DNA of 64,000 nucleotides, taken from positions 72,809 to 136,808 of the forward strand of contig CACLTT010000003.1 of the NCBI GenBank assembly GCA_902609885.1, in the 5' to 3' direction. Of the stretch, positions 49,040-59,287 are shown piece after piece. The position numbers and the translations under genes were made by a program. The notes below the pieces were generated by a model. That model was not told the origin of the DNA and searched no databases. It saw nothing but the letters and a program-made list of their open reading frames with translations. The stretch is from an uncultured Candidatus Hydrogenedens sp. GTDB taxonomy: Bacteria > Desulfobacterota_D > UBA1144. The stretch's first letter is position 1. Each line of letters starts with the position of its first letter.

Positions 49040-50839
49040 ATGGAAAAATTAATATTTATATTATTACTAGCTTCGCCACTTAGTGTAATTGTATTTCACT
49101 TTATTAAATTGAAAATTAATAAAAAAATAACTTATGATGGATATTTTATCTTACCTATAATTTTTCATTCAATATGTTTTATAATCTTATTTTTTAATTA
49201 TGGATCATTAGATAAAATAGAATTTAGTTATATTAAGATTCATTCAAGTTTAATAAATTTAATCTTTTCATTTAACTATTTAAATGTATTAATGTCCCTA
49301 ATTGTTTTAGTTATCTCGATATGCGTTTTAATTTATTCTTATAAATTTATATTAAATGAAAGTTATCAAAGAAAATTTAGATATTCAATTTTTCTAAATA
49401 TCTTTATATCCTCAATGGTTTTATTTAGCTTGTCTGATGACCTACTGAGCAGTTTTATATTTTGGGAATTCTTAGGATTATGTTCTTTTTTTCTTATTGC
49501 TTATTATAATTCTGATTTAAAAGCTATTTACTCATCAACTATGGCTTTTTGGATTACTAGATTTGGTGATTTATTTTTTTTAATGGGGCTTATAATTATT
49601 TATTTAGGCTCACAAAGCTTAAATATAAGCTCAGTGAACAATTTTTTAATTAATTCCAAGAACTACACTGATAATTTAGCTTTGTTTTTTATATTGATTG
49701 GAATTTTTACAAAATGTGCACAATATCCTTTTATAATTTGGCTACCTCGTGCTATGAAAGGCCCTACACCAGTATCGGCACTAATTCATTCCGCAACTAT
49801 GGTTGTTGCTGGAGTATTTTTATTGTTCAAATTATCTTCATCAATTGAGTTCTATCCATTCATAAAAGATACAATATTTTATGTGGGTCTGATTACTTCT
49901 TTGATATGTTCAATTTATGCATTTTATGAAAGTGATTTAAAAGGCATTTTGGCATATTCAACTTTATCACACATAGGATTTATGTTAATCCCTATTGGGA
50001 ATTCAGCTGCAGAAATGGGCTATTTTCATCTATATTCTCATAGTTTTTTTAAATCTTTACTTTTTTTGATGGCAGGTTATTTAATCTTAAAATTTAATGA
50101 AACTTCGATTAACAAGTTGTCTGGTAGACTGTCTTTCTTTTCACCTTATGGGATAATTTTTTCAATTGGTTGCTTATCGCTCGCAGGAGTCTATCCGCTA
50201 ACCGGATCATTTTCAAAAGAATATATAATTATTGATTTTATAAATAATAGGAGCTTATTTGATTCTTTAATATTAATTATTTCTGTATTATTTACTTGTC
50301 TGTATTCCTCAAAATTATTTTTTAATATAATAAATTTCAAGAGAATTGGGCATAATATTTTTAAAGAGGATATTTTTTATCTGTTGCCATTGGGAATGTT
50401 AGCATTTTTTTCTCTTACTGGATTCTATACTTTTGACTTTTTTAAAGAATTTCTTGATATAAATTTCAAGAATATTTCAACAATTGAACTTATATCATTA
50501 CAGTCTTTTGTAATATTTTTCATCACTATTAATTATTTTTTTAGTGATAAAGTAAGATTATATAGTAATACAAGTATAAATATTATAAAAAGCTTTATTG
50601 AAATAGAGTATATATATAGACATATATATAGAAAAATATTTATTCAAATGGGAAGTTTCGTTGCATGGTTTGATAGAAATATCATTGATGGAATTGTGAA
50701 TTTTGTTCCATATATTATGGTAATTACATCAAATTATTTTCAAAAAATACAAGATGGTTTTATAAGAGGTTATGCATCAAAATTTTTGATACTAATTATT
50801 TTATCGATTATTTTATTTGGAATCACATTTAACATTTAG
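49040..50839 (+). CDS. nuoL: NADH-quinone oxidoreductase subunit L
   Basis: Largest antiporter-like membrane subunit, 599 aa with about 15 helices and a long lateral helix near the end. Family motifs are FWEFLGLCSFFLIAYYN, KCAQYPFIIWLPRAMKGPTP, SALIHSATMVVAGVFLL, and YSTLSHIGFMLIPIG. It starts one base after the nuoK stop and is followed by nuoM after eight bases. Length is at the short end for NuoL, in keeping with compact genes here. Confidence 0.96.
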   Translation: MEKLIFILLLASPLSVIVFHFIKLKINKKITYDGYFILPIIFHSICFIILFFNYGSLDKIEFSYIKIHSSLINLIFSFNYLNVLMSLIVLVISICVLIYSYKFILNESYQRKFRYSIFLNIFISSMVLFSLSDDLLSSFIFWEFLGLCSFFLIAYYNSDLKAIYSSTMAFWITRFGDLFFLMGLIIIYLGSQSLNISSVNNFLINSKNYTDNLALFFILIGIFTKCAQYPFIIWLPRAMKGPTPVSALIHSATMVVAGVFLLFKLSSSIEFYPFIKDTIFYVGLITSLICSIYAFYESDLKGILAYSTLSHIGFMLIPIGNSAAEMGYFHLYSHSFFKSLLFLMAGYLILKFNETSINKLSGRLSFFSPYGIIFSIGCLSLAGVYPLTGSFSKEYIIIDFINNRSLFDSLILIISVLFTCLYSSKLFFNIINFKRIGHNIFKEDIFYLLPLGMLAFFSLTGFYTFDFFKEFLDINFKNISTIELISLQSFVIFFITINYFFSDKVRLYSNTSINIIKSFIEIEYIYRHIYRKIFIQMGSFVAWFDRNIIDGIVNFVPYIMVITSNYFQKIQDGFIRGYASKFLILIILSIILFGITFNI

Positions 50840-50847
50840 GAAATTAT

Positions 50848-52380
50848 ATGATTTTATTTTTTATTTTATTACTACCCTTAGTTTCAGTTGTCACATTATC
50901 TATTAGCAAAAATATAAATATAATTAAATTTAACCCTATTATTATCATGAGTATATCATTAGGAATTATTATTTATTTTATTTTTAATCAACAAATTGCA
51001 GATAATGGAAATTTTGATAATTTATATATAAATTTATATACATTAATACCGGCATTTGATGTTAACATGAGTTTTAATATTGATAGGATATCAATATTGT
51101 TGTTAATATTATCACATTTAACGATTATAACTGCACTCTTTTCAACTTTAAATTTTAAACTAATTTCTGATTCATACGATCAAAATTTAACAAGACATAA
51201 GCAAATCAATATTTTAATATCTTTAATCTCAATTGGAATAAATGGTCTAATTATAAGTAATAACTTGTTCGTTTTTTTTCTATTTTACGAAATTGCTGCG
51301 ATTCCAATTTTTTTAATGATATCAACTTTTGGCTATAACCTAAAAAGAGAAGTGTCAGGACCTTTTGCAACTATTCTTAAATTTTTTAATGTTGGCTCAA
51401 GGGAATACGGATCATATAAAATAACTATCTACCTCTTTGTAGCATCAATTTTAATTTTCTTTGGATTGGCAATTTTAGGAATCTCCTCGGGATCTTTTGA
51501 AATATCAAATATAACTACTGGGAATAATTCGGTTTTTGTTTTTTGGCTTTTACTGATAGGTTTTGGAACTCATTCTGCATTATGGCCTTTTCATACATGG
51601 GCTCCTGATGGTCATGGAACAGCTCCCACCGCAGGTTCAATTATCTTTGCTGGAATATTAATGAAAATTGGAGTCATAGGATTTATAAAAATTCTAATAC
51701 CCATTATGAATGAAATTACTTTCAATTATTCAAATATAATTATATTTTTAGCTTCTGTGAATATAGTATATGGTGCATTCACAGCTCTTCGTCAAAATGA
51801 TTTAAAATATGTTGCTGCTTATGCATCGTTATCTCATATTGGATATATATTTATAGCATTAATGACTAGTAATGAAACTGGTATAAATGGTGCAATTTTC
51901 CAGATAATATCTCATGGTTTAATTATTTGTTTATTATTTTTCACAGTTGGCGTCATTTATAGAATAAAAAAAACAAGGATGATATCCCAATTAAACTCAA
52001 TGTTAGATTGCTCACCTATTCTCTCTTATTTTTTTATTTTTACAGCTTTTGCCAGTATTGGATTTCCTTTAACAAGTGGATTTGTATCTGAATTCATGAT
52101 AATCAATGGAATTTATAAATATTTTGAATTTTCAAAACTTGGCATTTTAATGATATCTATACCAATATTAGGAATATTACTTACAACAATATATATGTTC
52201 AGAGTAGTTAAGGATTGTATATTTACGTTAAAATCGAATTTAAACGAATTTTTCGATATGGATAATTATGAAATAATAATATGTTTTATTCTATGTATTT
52301 TAATTTTATTTATTGGAATTTATCCTAATTTTATACAAAACATATTATTTGATTCTTACAAAGGGTTAGTAATGAGATAA
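50848..52380 (+). CDS. nuoM: NADH-quinone oxidoreductase subunit M
   Basis: Antiporter-like subunit, 510 aa, 14 helices. Motifs are FFLFYEIAAIPIFLMI (acidic residue of helix 5), ALWPFHTWAPDGHGTAPTAG, GILMKIGVIGFIKI and YASLSHIGYIFIALM. The insertion SGPFATILKFFNVGSREYG between helices 5 and 6 is longer than usual. It ends by overlapping nuoN. Confidence 0.95.
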   Translation: MILFFILLLPLVSVVTLSISKNINIIKFNPIIIMSISLGIIIYFIFNQQIADNGNFDNLYINLYTLIPAFDVNMSFNIDRISILLLILSHLTIITALFSTLNFKLISDSYDQNLTRHKQINILISLISIGINGLIISNNLFVFFLFYEIAAIPIFLMISTFGYNLKREVSGPFATILKFFNVGSREYGSYKITIYLFVASILIFFGLAILGISSGSFEISNITTGNNSVFVFWLLLIGFGTHSALWPFHTWAPDGHGTAPTAGSIIFAGILMKIGVIGFIKILIPIMNEITFNYSNIIIFLASVNIVYGAFTALRQNDLKYVAAYASLSHIGYIFIALMTSNETGINGAIFQIISHGLIICLLFFTVGVIYRIKKTRMISQLNSMLDCSPILSYFFIFTAFASIGFPLTSGFVSEFMIINGIYKYFEFSKLGILMISIPILGILLTTIYMFRVVKDCIFTLKSNLNEFFDMDNYEIIICFILCILILFIGIYPNFIQNILFDSYKGLVMR

Positions 52381-53783
52381 TGGGAAATATAATTCATAGC
52401 TTATTACCTGAGATATCCATAACAATTACACTTTTTTTAATTTTAATAAATTCTCTAATTGATCATAAGCATTTTTCAAAAACTAATTCTATGCTGATTA
52501 TATTTGGAATTTTCATATCAATATTTTTTCTAGCAGACCAGTCTGGAAGTATCTATTATATGAATGGGGCTTTGGTAAATAATGAATTTACTAAGGCTGT
52601 TAAAATATTAATATTAGCTTCATCATTAGTCTCAATTTGCTTTATAAGTAAAAAAAATGACGGTCTGTATTCAAAGATTATTGGAGAATATTCACTTCTA
52701 TTAGTAATGTCCATGCTTGGAGCCTTGATAACAATTTCAGCCAGAGAATTTTTTACTCTAATATTAGGCTTGGAATTGATGAGTATACCAATTTATTTAA
52801 TGACTGCGATGGGGCCCAAAGGTAATATTGCAGTAGAAGGGGCAACTAAATTATTCTTCTTTGGAACATTATCTACAGTTCTTATTATTTTTTCTGCTGT
52901 ATTAAATTTTGGTATGACAAATTCAACATTAATAAGTTTTGATAATTCTTTATCATCAGATGTATTATCAATATTATCTTTCTTCTTCTTTTTCTTATCA
53001 ATATGTTTTAAGACGGGCTTAATTCCTATGCACTTCTGGTTATCAGACACTTATCAATCAGCCCCGTCAAATATTCTTCCTTATTTGAGTACTATTCCAA
53101 AAATTGCGGTAATTTCATTATTAATAAGTTTAGTTAGCACAGAGAACCTTTACGATAATATCCCATATTTAAAAAATATTATTATAATTTTTTCATTATC
53201 CTCAATAATTTATGGCTCAATATTAACATTAAAACAAAAAAACTTATTTAGATTACTTGCTTACTCAGGAATACCTCATGCAGGAATGATGATTTTATTT
53301 TCTATACTCGATATGCAAATATCATACAGTTTTATTCTAATTTATTTTACCTTTTATATTTTTTCTAATTTATGTTTATATTCTTCGATAAGCAATTTCA
53401 ACAAAAACCAATTTGAATTTTATGTCGAGGACTTAAAAGGTTTATATAAAGACTCTCCTTTTCTATCAATAATAATAACTATTTCTGTTCTCTCATTAGC
53501 TGGTGTTCCATTGACAGCTGGCTTTTGGGGAAAGTTTAATATAGTAATACTTATCTACCAAGGATATGGAATTTTTTATTCATCCATAATATTAATTGGA
53601 GCAGCTATTGGTTTTTTCTACTATTTAAAATTAATTAGATACATTTTCTCTGATAAGAATATAAATAGTTTGGATAAATTTGATATTGAACCAGAACAAA
53701 AATTAATACTAAGTATTTGCATTACTATAATCCTACTAATTGGCTTAAATCCAAATTTAATTAATATTTTATCTAGATTCTAA
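52380..53783 (+). CDS. nuoN: NADH-quinone oxidoreductase subunit N
   Basis: Third antiporter-like subunit, 467 aa, 14 helices. Family stretches include LILGLELMSIPIYLMTAMGP, ATKLFFFGTLSTVLIIF, CFKTGLIPMHFWLSDTYQSAPSN and LSLAGVPLTAGFWGKFNI. Last gene of the operon; its stop overlaps the convergent gltA end by 15 bases. nuoE, nuoF and nuoG (NADH module) are nowhere in the operon. Confidence 0.95.
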   Translation: MGNIIHSLLPEISITITLFLILINSLIDHKHFSKTNSMLIIFGIFISIFFLADQSGSIYYMNGALVNNEFTKAVKILILASSLVSICFISKKNDGLYSKIIGEYSLLLVMSMLGALITISAREFFTLILGLELMSIPIYLMTAMGPKGNIAVEGATKLFFFGTLSTVLIIFSAVLNFGMTNSTLISFDNSLSSDVLSILSFFFFFLSICFKTGLIPMHFWLSDTYQSAPSNILPYLSTIPKIAVISLLISLVSTENLYDNIPYLKNIIIIFSLSSIIYGSILTLKQKNLFRLLAYSGIPHAGMMILFSILDMQISYSFILIYFTFYIFSNLCLYSSISNFNKNQFEFYVEDLKGLYKDSPFLSIIITISVLSLAGVPLTAGFWGKFNIVILIYQGYGIFYSSIILIGAAIGFFYYLKLIRYIFSDKNINSLDKFDIEPEQKLILSICITIILLIGLNPNLINILSRF

Positions 53784-55052
53784 ATCTTGATAATCTCTTG
53801 AATCATATCCAGTATAAATTTGTCTTGGTCTTGCAATTTTTTGGTCTTTATCATTTAAGAATTCTTTCCACTGTGCTAACCACCCAGGAGTTCTACCAAT
53901 AGTGAAAAGAACTGTAAACATAGAGCTTGGAATTCCCATGCTTTGATAGATTAATCCAGAATAAAAATCAACATTTGGATATAAATTTCTTTGAATAAAA
54001 TAGTCTTCACTTAAAGCAATCGACTCTAGTTTAAGAGCAATATCAAGCAGGGGATTTGTACCAGTCTTTTCAAAAACACTATCAGCAGCTTTTTTGATAT
54101 ATTTTGCTCTAGGGTCATAAGATTTATACACCCTGTGACCGAACCCCATTAACAAAGCTTCTTTCTTCTGAACCTTATCTAGGAAATCTGGTATATTTTC
54201 AACCGATTTAATTTCGTTAGATAGCATATCTAAGACTGCCTCATTGGCTCCACCATGAAGAGGTCCATATAAAGCTGCTGTTGCAGCAGCAACTGCAGAG
54301 TATGGATCAGGCTCAGAACTGCCAGTATTTCTCATAACACTAGCACTACAATTTTGTTCATGATCAGCATGTAAAATAAATAGAGCATCCATAGCACTTA
54401 TTATTTCTGGATTAAGTTTGTTTTCATCACCATCAAAAAGCATATTTAGAAAATTTTCTGAGTAGCTAAGTGAATTATCAGGGGGTACAATTTTTAGTCC
54501 TTGCGAGTGCCTGTAAATGTAAGCTGCTAAAATAGGAACTTGAGCAATGAGTCTACAGATATTTTCATAATTCTCTTTATCATCTGTTATTTCTTTTGAA
54601 TTTGGATAAAATGTGCTCAATGCCGCAATTGAGCTTATTAAGACTCCCATTGGGTGGGAGCTTTCAGGAAAAGATGTAATTATTTTCTCTATTTGATTTG
54701 GAACAGAGTTAAAACTTTTAATATCAGAAACCCATTTATCTAATTCAGATTTATTTGGTAATTCTCCATCAATTAAAAGTTTTGAAACTTCTAATTGAGA
54801 ACTTTTTTCTGCTAGTTGCTCAATTGGATATCCTCTATACCTAAGAATTCCTTTGTCACCATCAATGAAAGTTACACTACTTTTACATGAAGCAGTATTT
54901 TCAAATGAAGGATCATAGCTCATCATTCCAAATTCGTCTTCATTAACTTTAATTTGCCTTAAATCTCTGGCTCGAATATTGCCATCATTGATCTCTAATT
55001 CATACGATTTACCTGTTCTACTATCAATAATATTCAAAATATCTTTGGACAC
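53769..55052 (-). CDS. gltA: Citrate synthase
   Basis: Condenses acetyl-CoA and oxaloacetate; 427 aa, the hexameric Gram-negative length. Catalytic residues are in LHADHEQNCSASVMRNTGSS (His), GPLHGGANEAVLDML (His) and FGHRVYKSYDPRAK, with the Asp region LDIALKLESIAL before IQRNLYPNVDFYSG. The N-terminal ENTASCKSSVTFIDGDKGILRYRGYPI is typical. Start is GTG, with AGGGAG at eight bases. It stands apart from the other TCA genes and has its own promoter-like site. Confidence 0.97.
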   Translation of the reverse strand: MSKDILNIIDSRTGKSYELEINDGNIRARDLRQIKVNEDEFGMMSYDPSFENTASCKSSVTFIDGDKGILRYRGYPIEQLAEKSSQLEVSKLLIDGELPNKSELDKWVSDIKSFNSVPNQIEKIITSFPESSHPMGVLISSIAALSTFYPNSKEITDDKENYENICRLIAQVPILAAYIYRHSQGLKIVPPDNSLSYSENFLNMLFDGDENKLNPEIISAMDALFILHADHEQNCSASVMRNTGSSEPDPYSAVAAATAALYGPLHGGANEAVLDMLSNEIKSVENIPDFLDKVQKKEALLMGFGHRVYKSYDPRAKYIKKAADSVFEKTGTNPLLDIALKLESIALSEDYFIQRNLYPNVDFYSGLIYQSMGIPSSMFTVLFTIGRTPGWLAQWKEFLNDKDQKIARPRQIYTGYDSRDYQDLESR

Positions 55053-55102
55053 TGTTTTCTCCCTATGGAAAAATAAATATATTTAACTTTTAAATCCTAT
55101 TA

Positions 55103-55111
55103 ATTATAACA
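55103..55111 (-). promoter_or_regulatory. Extended -10 promoter of gltA
   Basis: On the minus strand, TGTTATAAT (55111-55103) is a perfect TATAAT with the upstream TG of an extended -10 site. A T-rich tract lies where the -35 box would be, with no TTGACA. It stands about 50 bases before the gltA GTG. The only consensus-quality -10 I found in front of a gene in this window. Confidence 0.6.
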
Positions 55112-55142
55112 AAAAAAAGGTTGAAAAAAAAGGTAAAAAAGT

Positions 55143-57029
55143 CTATAGAATCTCCTCAATATTTCTTATATTCAAACTTAAAAGATCTATAAAATCATAT
55201 TTAATACTTATTTTATCATTAATTTTATATGTTTTTTTTAACTGGCTTTTACTTATTACATCAAAAATATTTAGCTCACTTAAATATACAATATAATCAT
55301 TTTTCAAAATGCTATATACGTAAACATCACTTTCATATTGACAACTATCATATAAATATTTTAATGCACAAAATTTATATACATTTTTAGATTTGTTCTT
55401 TGATATTTCTAGTTCAGAATTTGTGGATTTCAAAATATTCTCTAAATCGTTCTTTGAAAAAAATACATTACCACAATCCAAGAAAGAGTTTAATTGCCTC
55501 ATCATTATGGAATCGTAATATCTCCTAATAGGAGATGTAAATTGTATATAATTATCAACGCCTAGGCCGCAATGTGGTCCATTATCAGTAGAAATTTTGA
55601 TAGGTGATACATTCCTAAAAAATTTAAATGAATTATCACTATCTATTGAATCAACTATGAGATTTATAGATTCATCCTGCTTCCTATAGATTGAATAAAT
55701 ATTATTTAATTGCATAAAGTCAGCAGTGTAACTATTAGCTAAAATCATTAGTTCAGAAATTACTTTATGCGACTCGAGGTTACTGACTTTAATTTGTAAT
55801 TTTTTATTTATATCCAAAAATAAAGATATATCATTATTAAACTCTGCAAAGTCAGCATTAATTAATCTTTTTGATCTTTGATAGTCGGCAAAATTTTTGA
55901 GAAATTGAAAATTTTCATTTTTTTTTATAAGGGATTCAGCATTAGTATAAGAATAATTTTCTTCAATTAGAATTCTATTTTTTATCAATTCATAGCTCAA
56001 TATTTTATATTCTCTATCTACTTTAAAAACAATAGAAATTACATCTCTAAGATTATTTTTAATCAATGAAATTTGATCAATTATTTCATCAGAGTAAAGA
56101 TTATAATTTCCATAAGGTGAATAAATAGTTTGCATATTATTTCGTGCAAAAATCTCAGGTTCTGACATATACTCAATAAAATTGGAAAAATTTGTTATAT
56201 GAATTGATATTAGCACATGATCATCATGAAATTTAAGAGATATCGCATCATCATAATCTTTAGTATTTTCATCATCTATCGTGAAGGCATTTATTTCTGC
56301 AGAATTTATTTTATTAATTTCAGAAAGGTTAAAATTATATAAAAAAGTATTATCCAAATTAAATTTCATTCCTATTATTTGCTCCATAGTGAAATAATTG
56401 TTATCCACTAGAAAATAGATAAAACTATTGTTGTTTAGATTGAGTTCCTCATAAATTTTGTTAATTAAGTTTTTATCATACTTCTTTTTTCCTTCAAAAA
56501 ATTTTTTTATATTATTTAACTGTAAGCGATATTTTATAGTATCAATTTTTAATTTATTTTTTAACTTATCTATAAATTCTTTATTAAGATTTTGATTATT
56601 AATTTTATTATTTGTTTTTATATTTATTTTCTCTACCACTTCTTTGCTATTTATGTAAATTGATTCAGAATTTAGAATTTTAAAAAAAGTAAAATCAAGA
56701 TTCAGTTCTTCAATAAAATTGCATAAGTCTAAATAGTTATAAATTTTATATTTCTTTAAAGCAAAATTCATAAATTCATTAGTAGAAATAATTTGAGCTT
56801 TTTTTGATAAGTCTGACCATAAATTACTCAATTCAAAATTATTAGTTGTTGCTAAGGAATTGGTTAAGCTAATTTCTTTTATTAAATCTTTAATTTTACA
56901 AATAGTTCTTTTTTGATTATTTAGCTCTAACTCAACATTTCTTTTTTTAGAATCTTGCGTCAAGATTCTACCTATAAAAAATTTTGAGTTCTTAATAAGT
57001 AAATAGTATTTCTGGAGCTCTTTAGTCAT
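55143..57029 (-). CDS. RNase II/R-family exoribonuclease (short form)
   Basis: RNB-domain 3'-5' exoribonuclease, 628 aa. The catalytic motif AFTIDDENTKDYDDAISL is near residue 258 and the family stretch YIQFTSPIRRYYDSIMMRQL near 510. The N-terminal 240 residues are low in complexity, lack recognisable cold-shock domains and resemble the shorter RNB proteins of deltaproteobacteria; only a weak S1-like tail remains. Its start overlaps the pyrG stop by eight bases, and gltA's promoter lies beyond its end. It may take over messenger decay or rRNA trimming with PNPase. Confidence 0.85.
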   Translation of the reverse strand: MTKELQKYYLLIKNSKFFIGRILTQDSKKRNVELELNNQKRTICKIKDLIKEISLTNSLATTNNFELSNLWSDLSKKAQIISTNEFMNFALKKYKIYNYLDLCNFIEELNLDFTFFKILNSESIYINSKEVVEKINIKTNNKINNQNLNKEFIDKLKNKLKIDTIKYRLQLNNIKKFFEGKKKYDKNLINKIYEELNLNNNSFIYFLVDNNYFTMEQIIGMKFNLDNTFLYNFNLSEINKINSAEINAFTIDDENTKDYDDAISLKFHDDHVLISIHITNFSNFIEYMSEPEIFARNNMQTIYSPYGNYNLYSDEIIDQISLIKNNLRDVISIVFKVDREYKILSYELIKNRILIEENYSYTNAESLIKKNENFQFLKNFADYQRSKRLINADFAEFNNDISLFLDINKKLQIKVSNLESHKVISELMILANSYTADFMQLNNIYSIYRKQDESINLIVDSIDSDNSFKFFRNVSPIKISTDNGPHCGLGVDNYIQFTSPIRRYYDSIMMRQLNSFLDCGNVFFSKNDLENILKSTNSELEISKNKSKNVYKFCALKYLYDSCQYESDVYVYSILKNDYIVYLSELNIFDVISKSQLKKTYKINDKISIKYDFIDLLSLNIRNIEEIL

Positions 57030-58632
57030 TCTTAGAATTAGTTGACGCTTTTATAAAACCTTTAAAAAGTGGATGCGATAAAAATGGTTTTGACTTAAAT
57101 TCTGGATGAAATTGGCATGCTAAAAACCATTTATGTTTCTTTAATTCTATTATTTCCACTAGTTTTCCATCAGGTGATAGTCCACTTAAAATTAATCCAT
57201 TAACTTTTAATTTTGAATGAAAGCTCGGGTTTACCTCATATCTATGCCTATGTCTCTCAGAAATTTTTATTTTTTTATAAGCACTATAAGCTTTAGAAGA
57301 TTTTTTTAAATTACAAGGATATTTACCTAACCTCATAGTTCCGCCCTTCTCCTTTATATTTTTTTGGTTTTTCATAATATCTATCAAGTAATTTTTAGTC
57401 TTTTTATTAGACTCTCTTGTATTTGCATCTTTAATTTTACAAACATTTCTTGCATATTCAATAATTGCCATTTGTAGGCCTAGGCAGATTCCAAAAAAAG
57501 GAATATTGTTTTCTCTTGCATATTGAATTGCAGAGATTTTGCCCTCAAATCCTCTATCACCAAAACCTCCAGGCACAAGAATTCCATCACAGCCAGCCAA
57601 AAGTTTTTTTGCTGATGATTGCTCTAATTCTTCTGAGTCTATATATTTAATTGTTAAATGTGTATTTGATTCATAAGATGCATGATATAGCGCCTCATGA
57701 AGACTTTTATATGCATCTTTTAAATCAATATATTTACCTACAACACCGATTGTAGTTTTATATTTCAATTTTTTTATTCTTGAAATTATATTTTCCCATT
57801 TAAATAAATCGGGTTCTTTGGTCCATATTCTTAGAGTTTCAAGAATAATATCGTCCAGACCTTCTTTGTGGAATATCAAAGGCACTTCATATATAACATC
57901 AACATCTAAGGCCGTAATTACTGATTCAATATTTAAATTACAAAAAAGAGCAATTTTTCTCTTTATATCGTTTGATAAAAATCTGTCAGTTCTACATAGC
58001 AAAATATCAGGCTGAATACCTATTTGTAATAAATCTTTAACACTGTGCTGGGTTGGCTTAGTTTTTAATTCTCCTGCAGCACTAATATAAGGAACATACG
58101 TAAGATGTATGAAAATCGCGTTTTCTTTACCTAGCTGTGTTCTTATTTGCCTGATTGCCTCCAAATAAGGAAGGCTTTCTATATCCCCTACAGTTCCACC
58201 AATTTCAACAATTGCTACATCACTTTTACCCTTTAATGCGAATACTCGCCTAATTATTTCATCTGTAATATGAGGGATAACTTGAACAGTCTGACCCAAA
58301 TAATCTCCTTTTCTCTCTTTAGAAATTACTTCATTGTATACCCTACCAGTTGTTACATTACTATCTTGACTTGTAATAACATTTGTAAATCTTTCATAGT
58401 GACCAAGATCCAAATCAGTTTCTGCACCATCATCAGTAACATATACTTCACCATGCTGATAAGGATTCATTGTTCCAGGGTCAACATTTAAATAAGGATC
58501 TAATTTTTGAAGAGAAACTCTTATACCCCTGGCTTCAAGCAGCGCAGCTATCGAAGCGCTAGCAAGACCTTTTCCAAGAGAGGACATTACACCCCCAGTT
58601 ACAAAAATATATTTAGTAGATTTCTTTTTCAT
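57022..58632 (-). CDS. pyrG: CTP synthase
   Basis: Makes CTP from UTP, ATP and glutamine; 536 aa, full length. The synthetase domain has FVTGGVMSSLGKGLASASI, RVSLQKLDPYLNVDPGTMNP and EIGGTVGDIESLPYLEAIRQ. The glutamine amidotransferase domain has GGFGDRG, the nucleophile in FGICLGLQMAIIE and the His-Glu pair in CQFHPEFKS. It overlaps the RNB gene downstream and follows rdgB by 43 bases. Confidence 0.98.
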   Translation of the reverse strand: MKKKSTKYIFVTGGVMSSLGKGLASASIAALLEARGIRVSLQKLDPYLNVDPGTMNPYQHGEVYVTDDGAETDLDLGHYERFTNVITSQDSNVTTGRVYNEVISKERKGDYLGQTVQVIPHITDEIIRRVFALKGKSDVAIVEIGGTVGDIESLPYLEAIRQIRTQLGKENAIFIHLTYVPYISAAGELKTKPTQHSVKDLLQIGIQPDILLCRTDRFLSNDIKRKIALFCNLNIESVITALDVDVIYEVPLIFHKEGLDDIILETLRIWTKEPDLFKWENIISRIKKLKYKTTIGVVGKYIDLKDAYKSLHEALYHASYESNTHLTIKYIDSEELEQSSAKKLLAGCDGILVPGGFGDRGFEGKISAIQYARENNIPFFGICLGLQMAIIEYARNVCKIKDANTRESNKKTKNYLIDIMKNQKNIKEKGGTMRLGKYPCNLKKSSKAYSAYKKIKISERHRHRYEVNPSFHSKLKVNGLILSGLSPDGKLVEIIELKKHKWFLACQFHPEFKSKPFLSHPLFKGFIKASTNSKND

Positions 58633-58675
58633 TGGATTATATTTTGATAATAATTAATGTTTAAAGCATTTACAA

Positions 58676-59266
58676 TCAAAAATTTAAATTAGAAAATAAT
58701 TCTTTCATAGCCATAGATCTATGACTTACTTTATTTTTTTCATCTTCAGATAAATTAGCAAATGTTTTTGCCAAATTTTCATAGTAAAATATAGGATCAT
58801 AACCAAAACCACTGTTACCAGATTGATTTTCAAGTATTAAACCATGACATTCACCTCTAAATATTCTAGGAAAAGAAGAAAATTTATCATAGAAAAAGGA
58901 TATCACACAGATAAATTTTGCTTTTCTATTTTTTTTTCCATTTAAATTATTTAAAACTTTATTTATATTTTCCTGATCCGAGCAATCTTCACCTGCATAC
59001 CTAGCTGAAAATACTCCAGGTTCATTATTTAAAGATTCAATTTCTAATCCTGAATCATCACATAAGATCGCCATATTTAAATCCTTTTTTCTAAGAAATT
59101 CCAGTTTTAAAAGCGAATTTTCTTCATAAGTAGTGCCGGTTTCTGCAATATCAAAATTTATTCCTATATCTGCTGGTGTTAAAACATCAAAATAATTGGA
59201 TAAGAAAAACTTATATTCTTTTACTTTACCTTTATTGTTAGTTCCAATTAATACTTTTTGCATCAC
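58676..59266 (-). CDS. rdgB: XTP/dITP diphosphatase (Ham1/RdgB)
   Basis: House-cleaning pyrophosphatase that removes ITP, dITP and XTP, 196 aa. Motifs: IGTNNKGKVKEYKFFL at the N-terminus, YEENSLLKLEFL, CDDSGLEIESLNNEPGVFSARYAG, and SGNSGFGYDPIFYY with SHRSMAMKEL near the end. It begins a few bases past the tmRNA gene, on the same strand, and may share its transcript. Confidence 0.95.
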   Translation of the reverse strand: MMQKVLIGTNNKGKVKEYKFFLSNYFDVLTPADIGINFDIAETGTTYEENSLLKLEFLRKKDLNMAILCDDSGLEIESLNNEPGVFSARYAGEDCSDQENINKVLNNLNGKKNRKAKFICVISFFYDKFSSFPRIFRGECHGLILENQSGNSGFGYDPIFYYENLAKTFANLSEDEKNKVSHRSMAMKELFSNLNF

Positions 59267-59287
59267 AATGCCTAATAGAATATTTTG

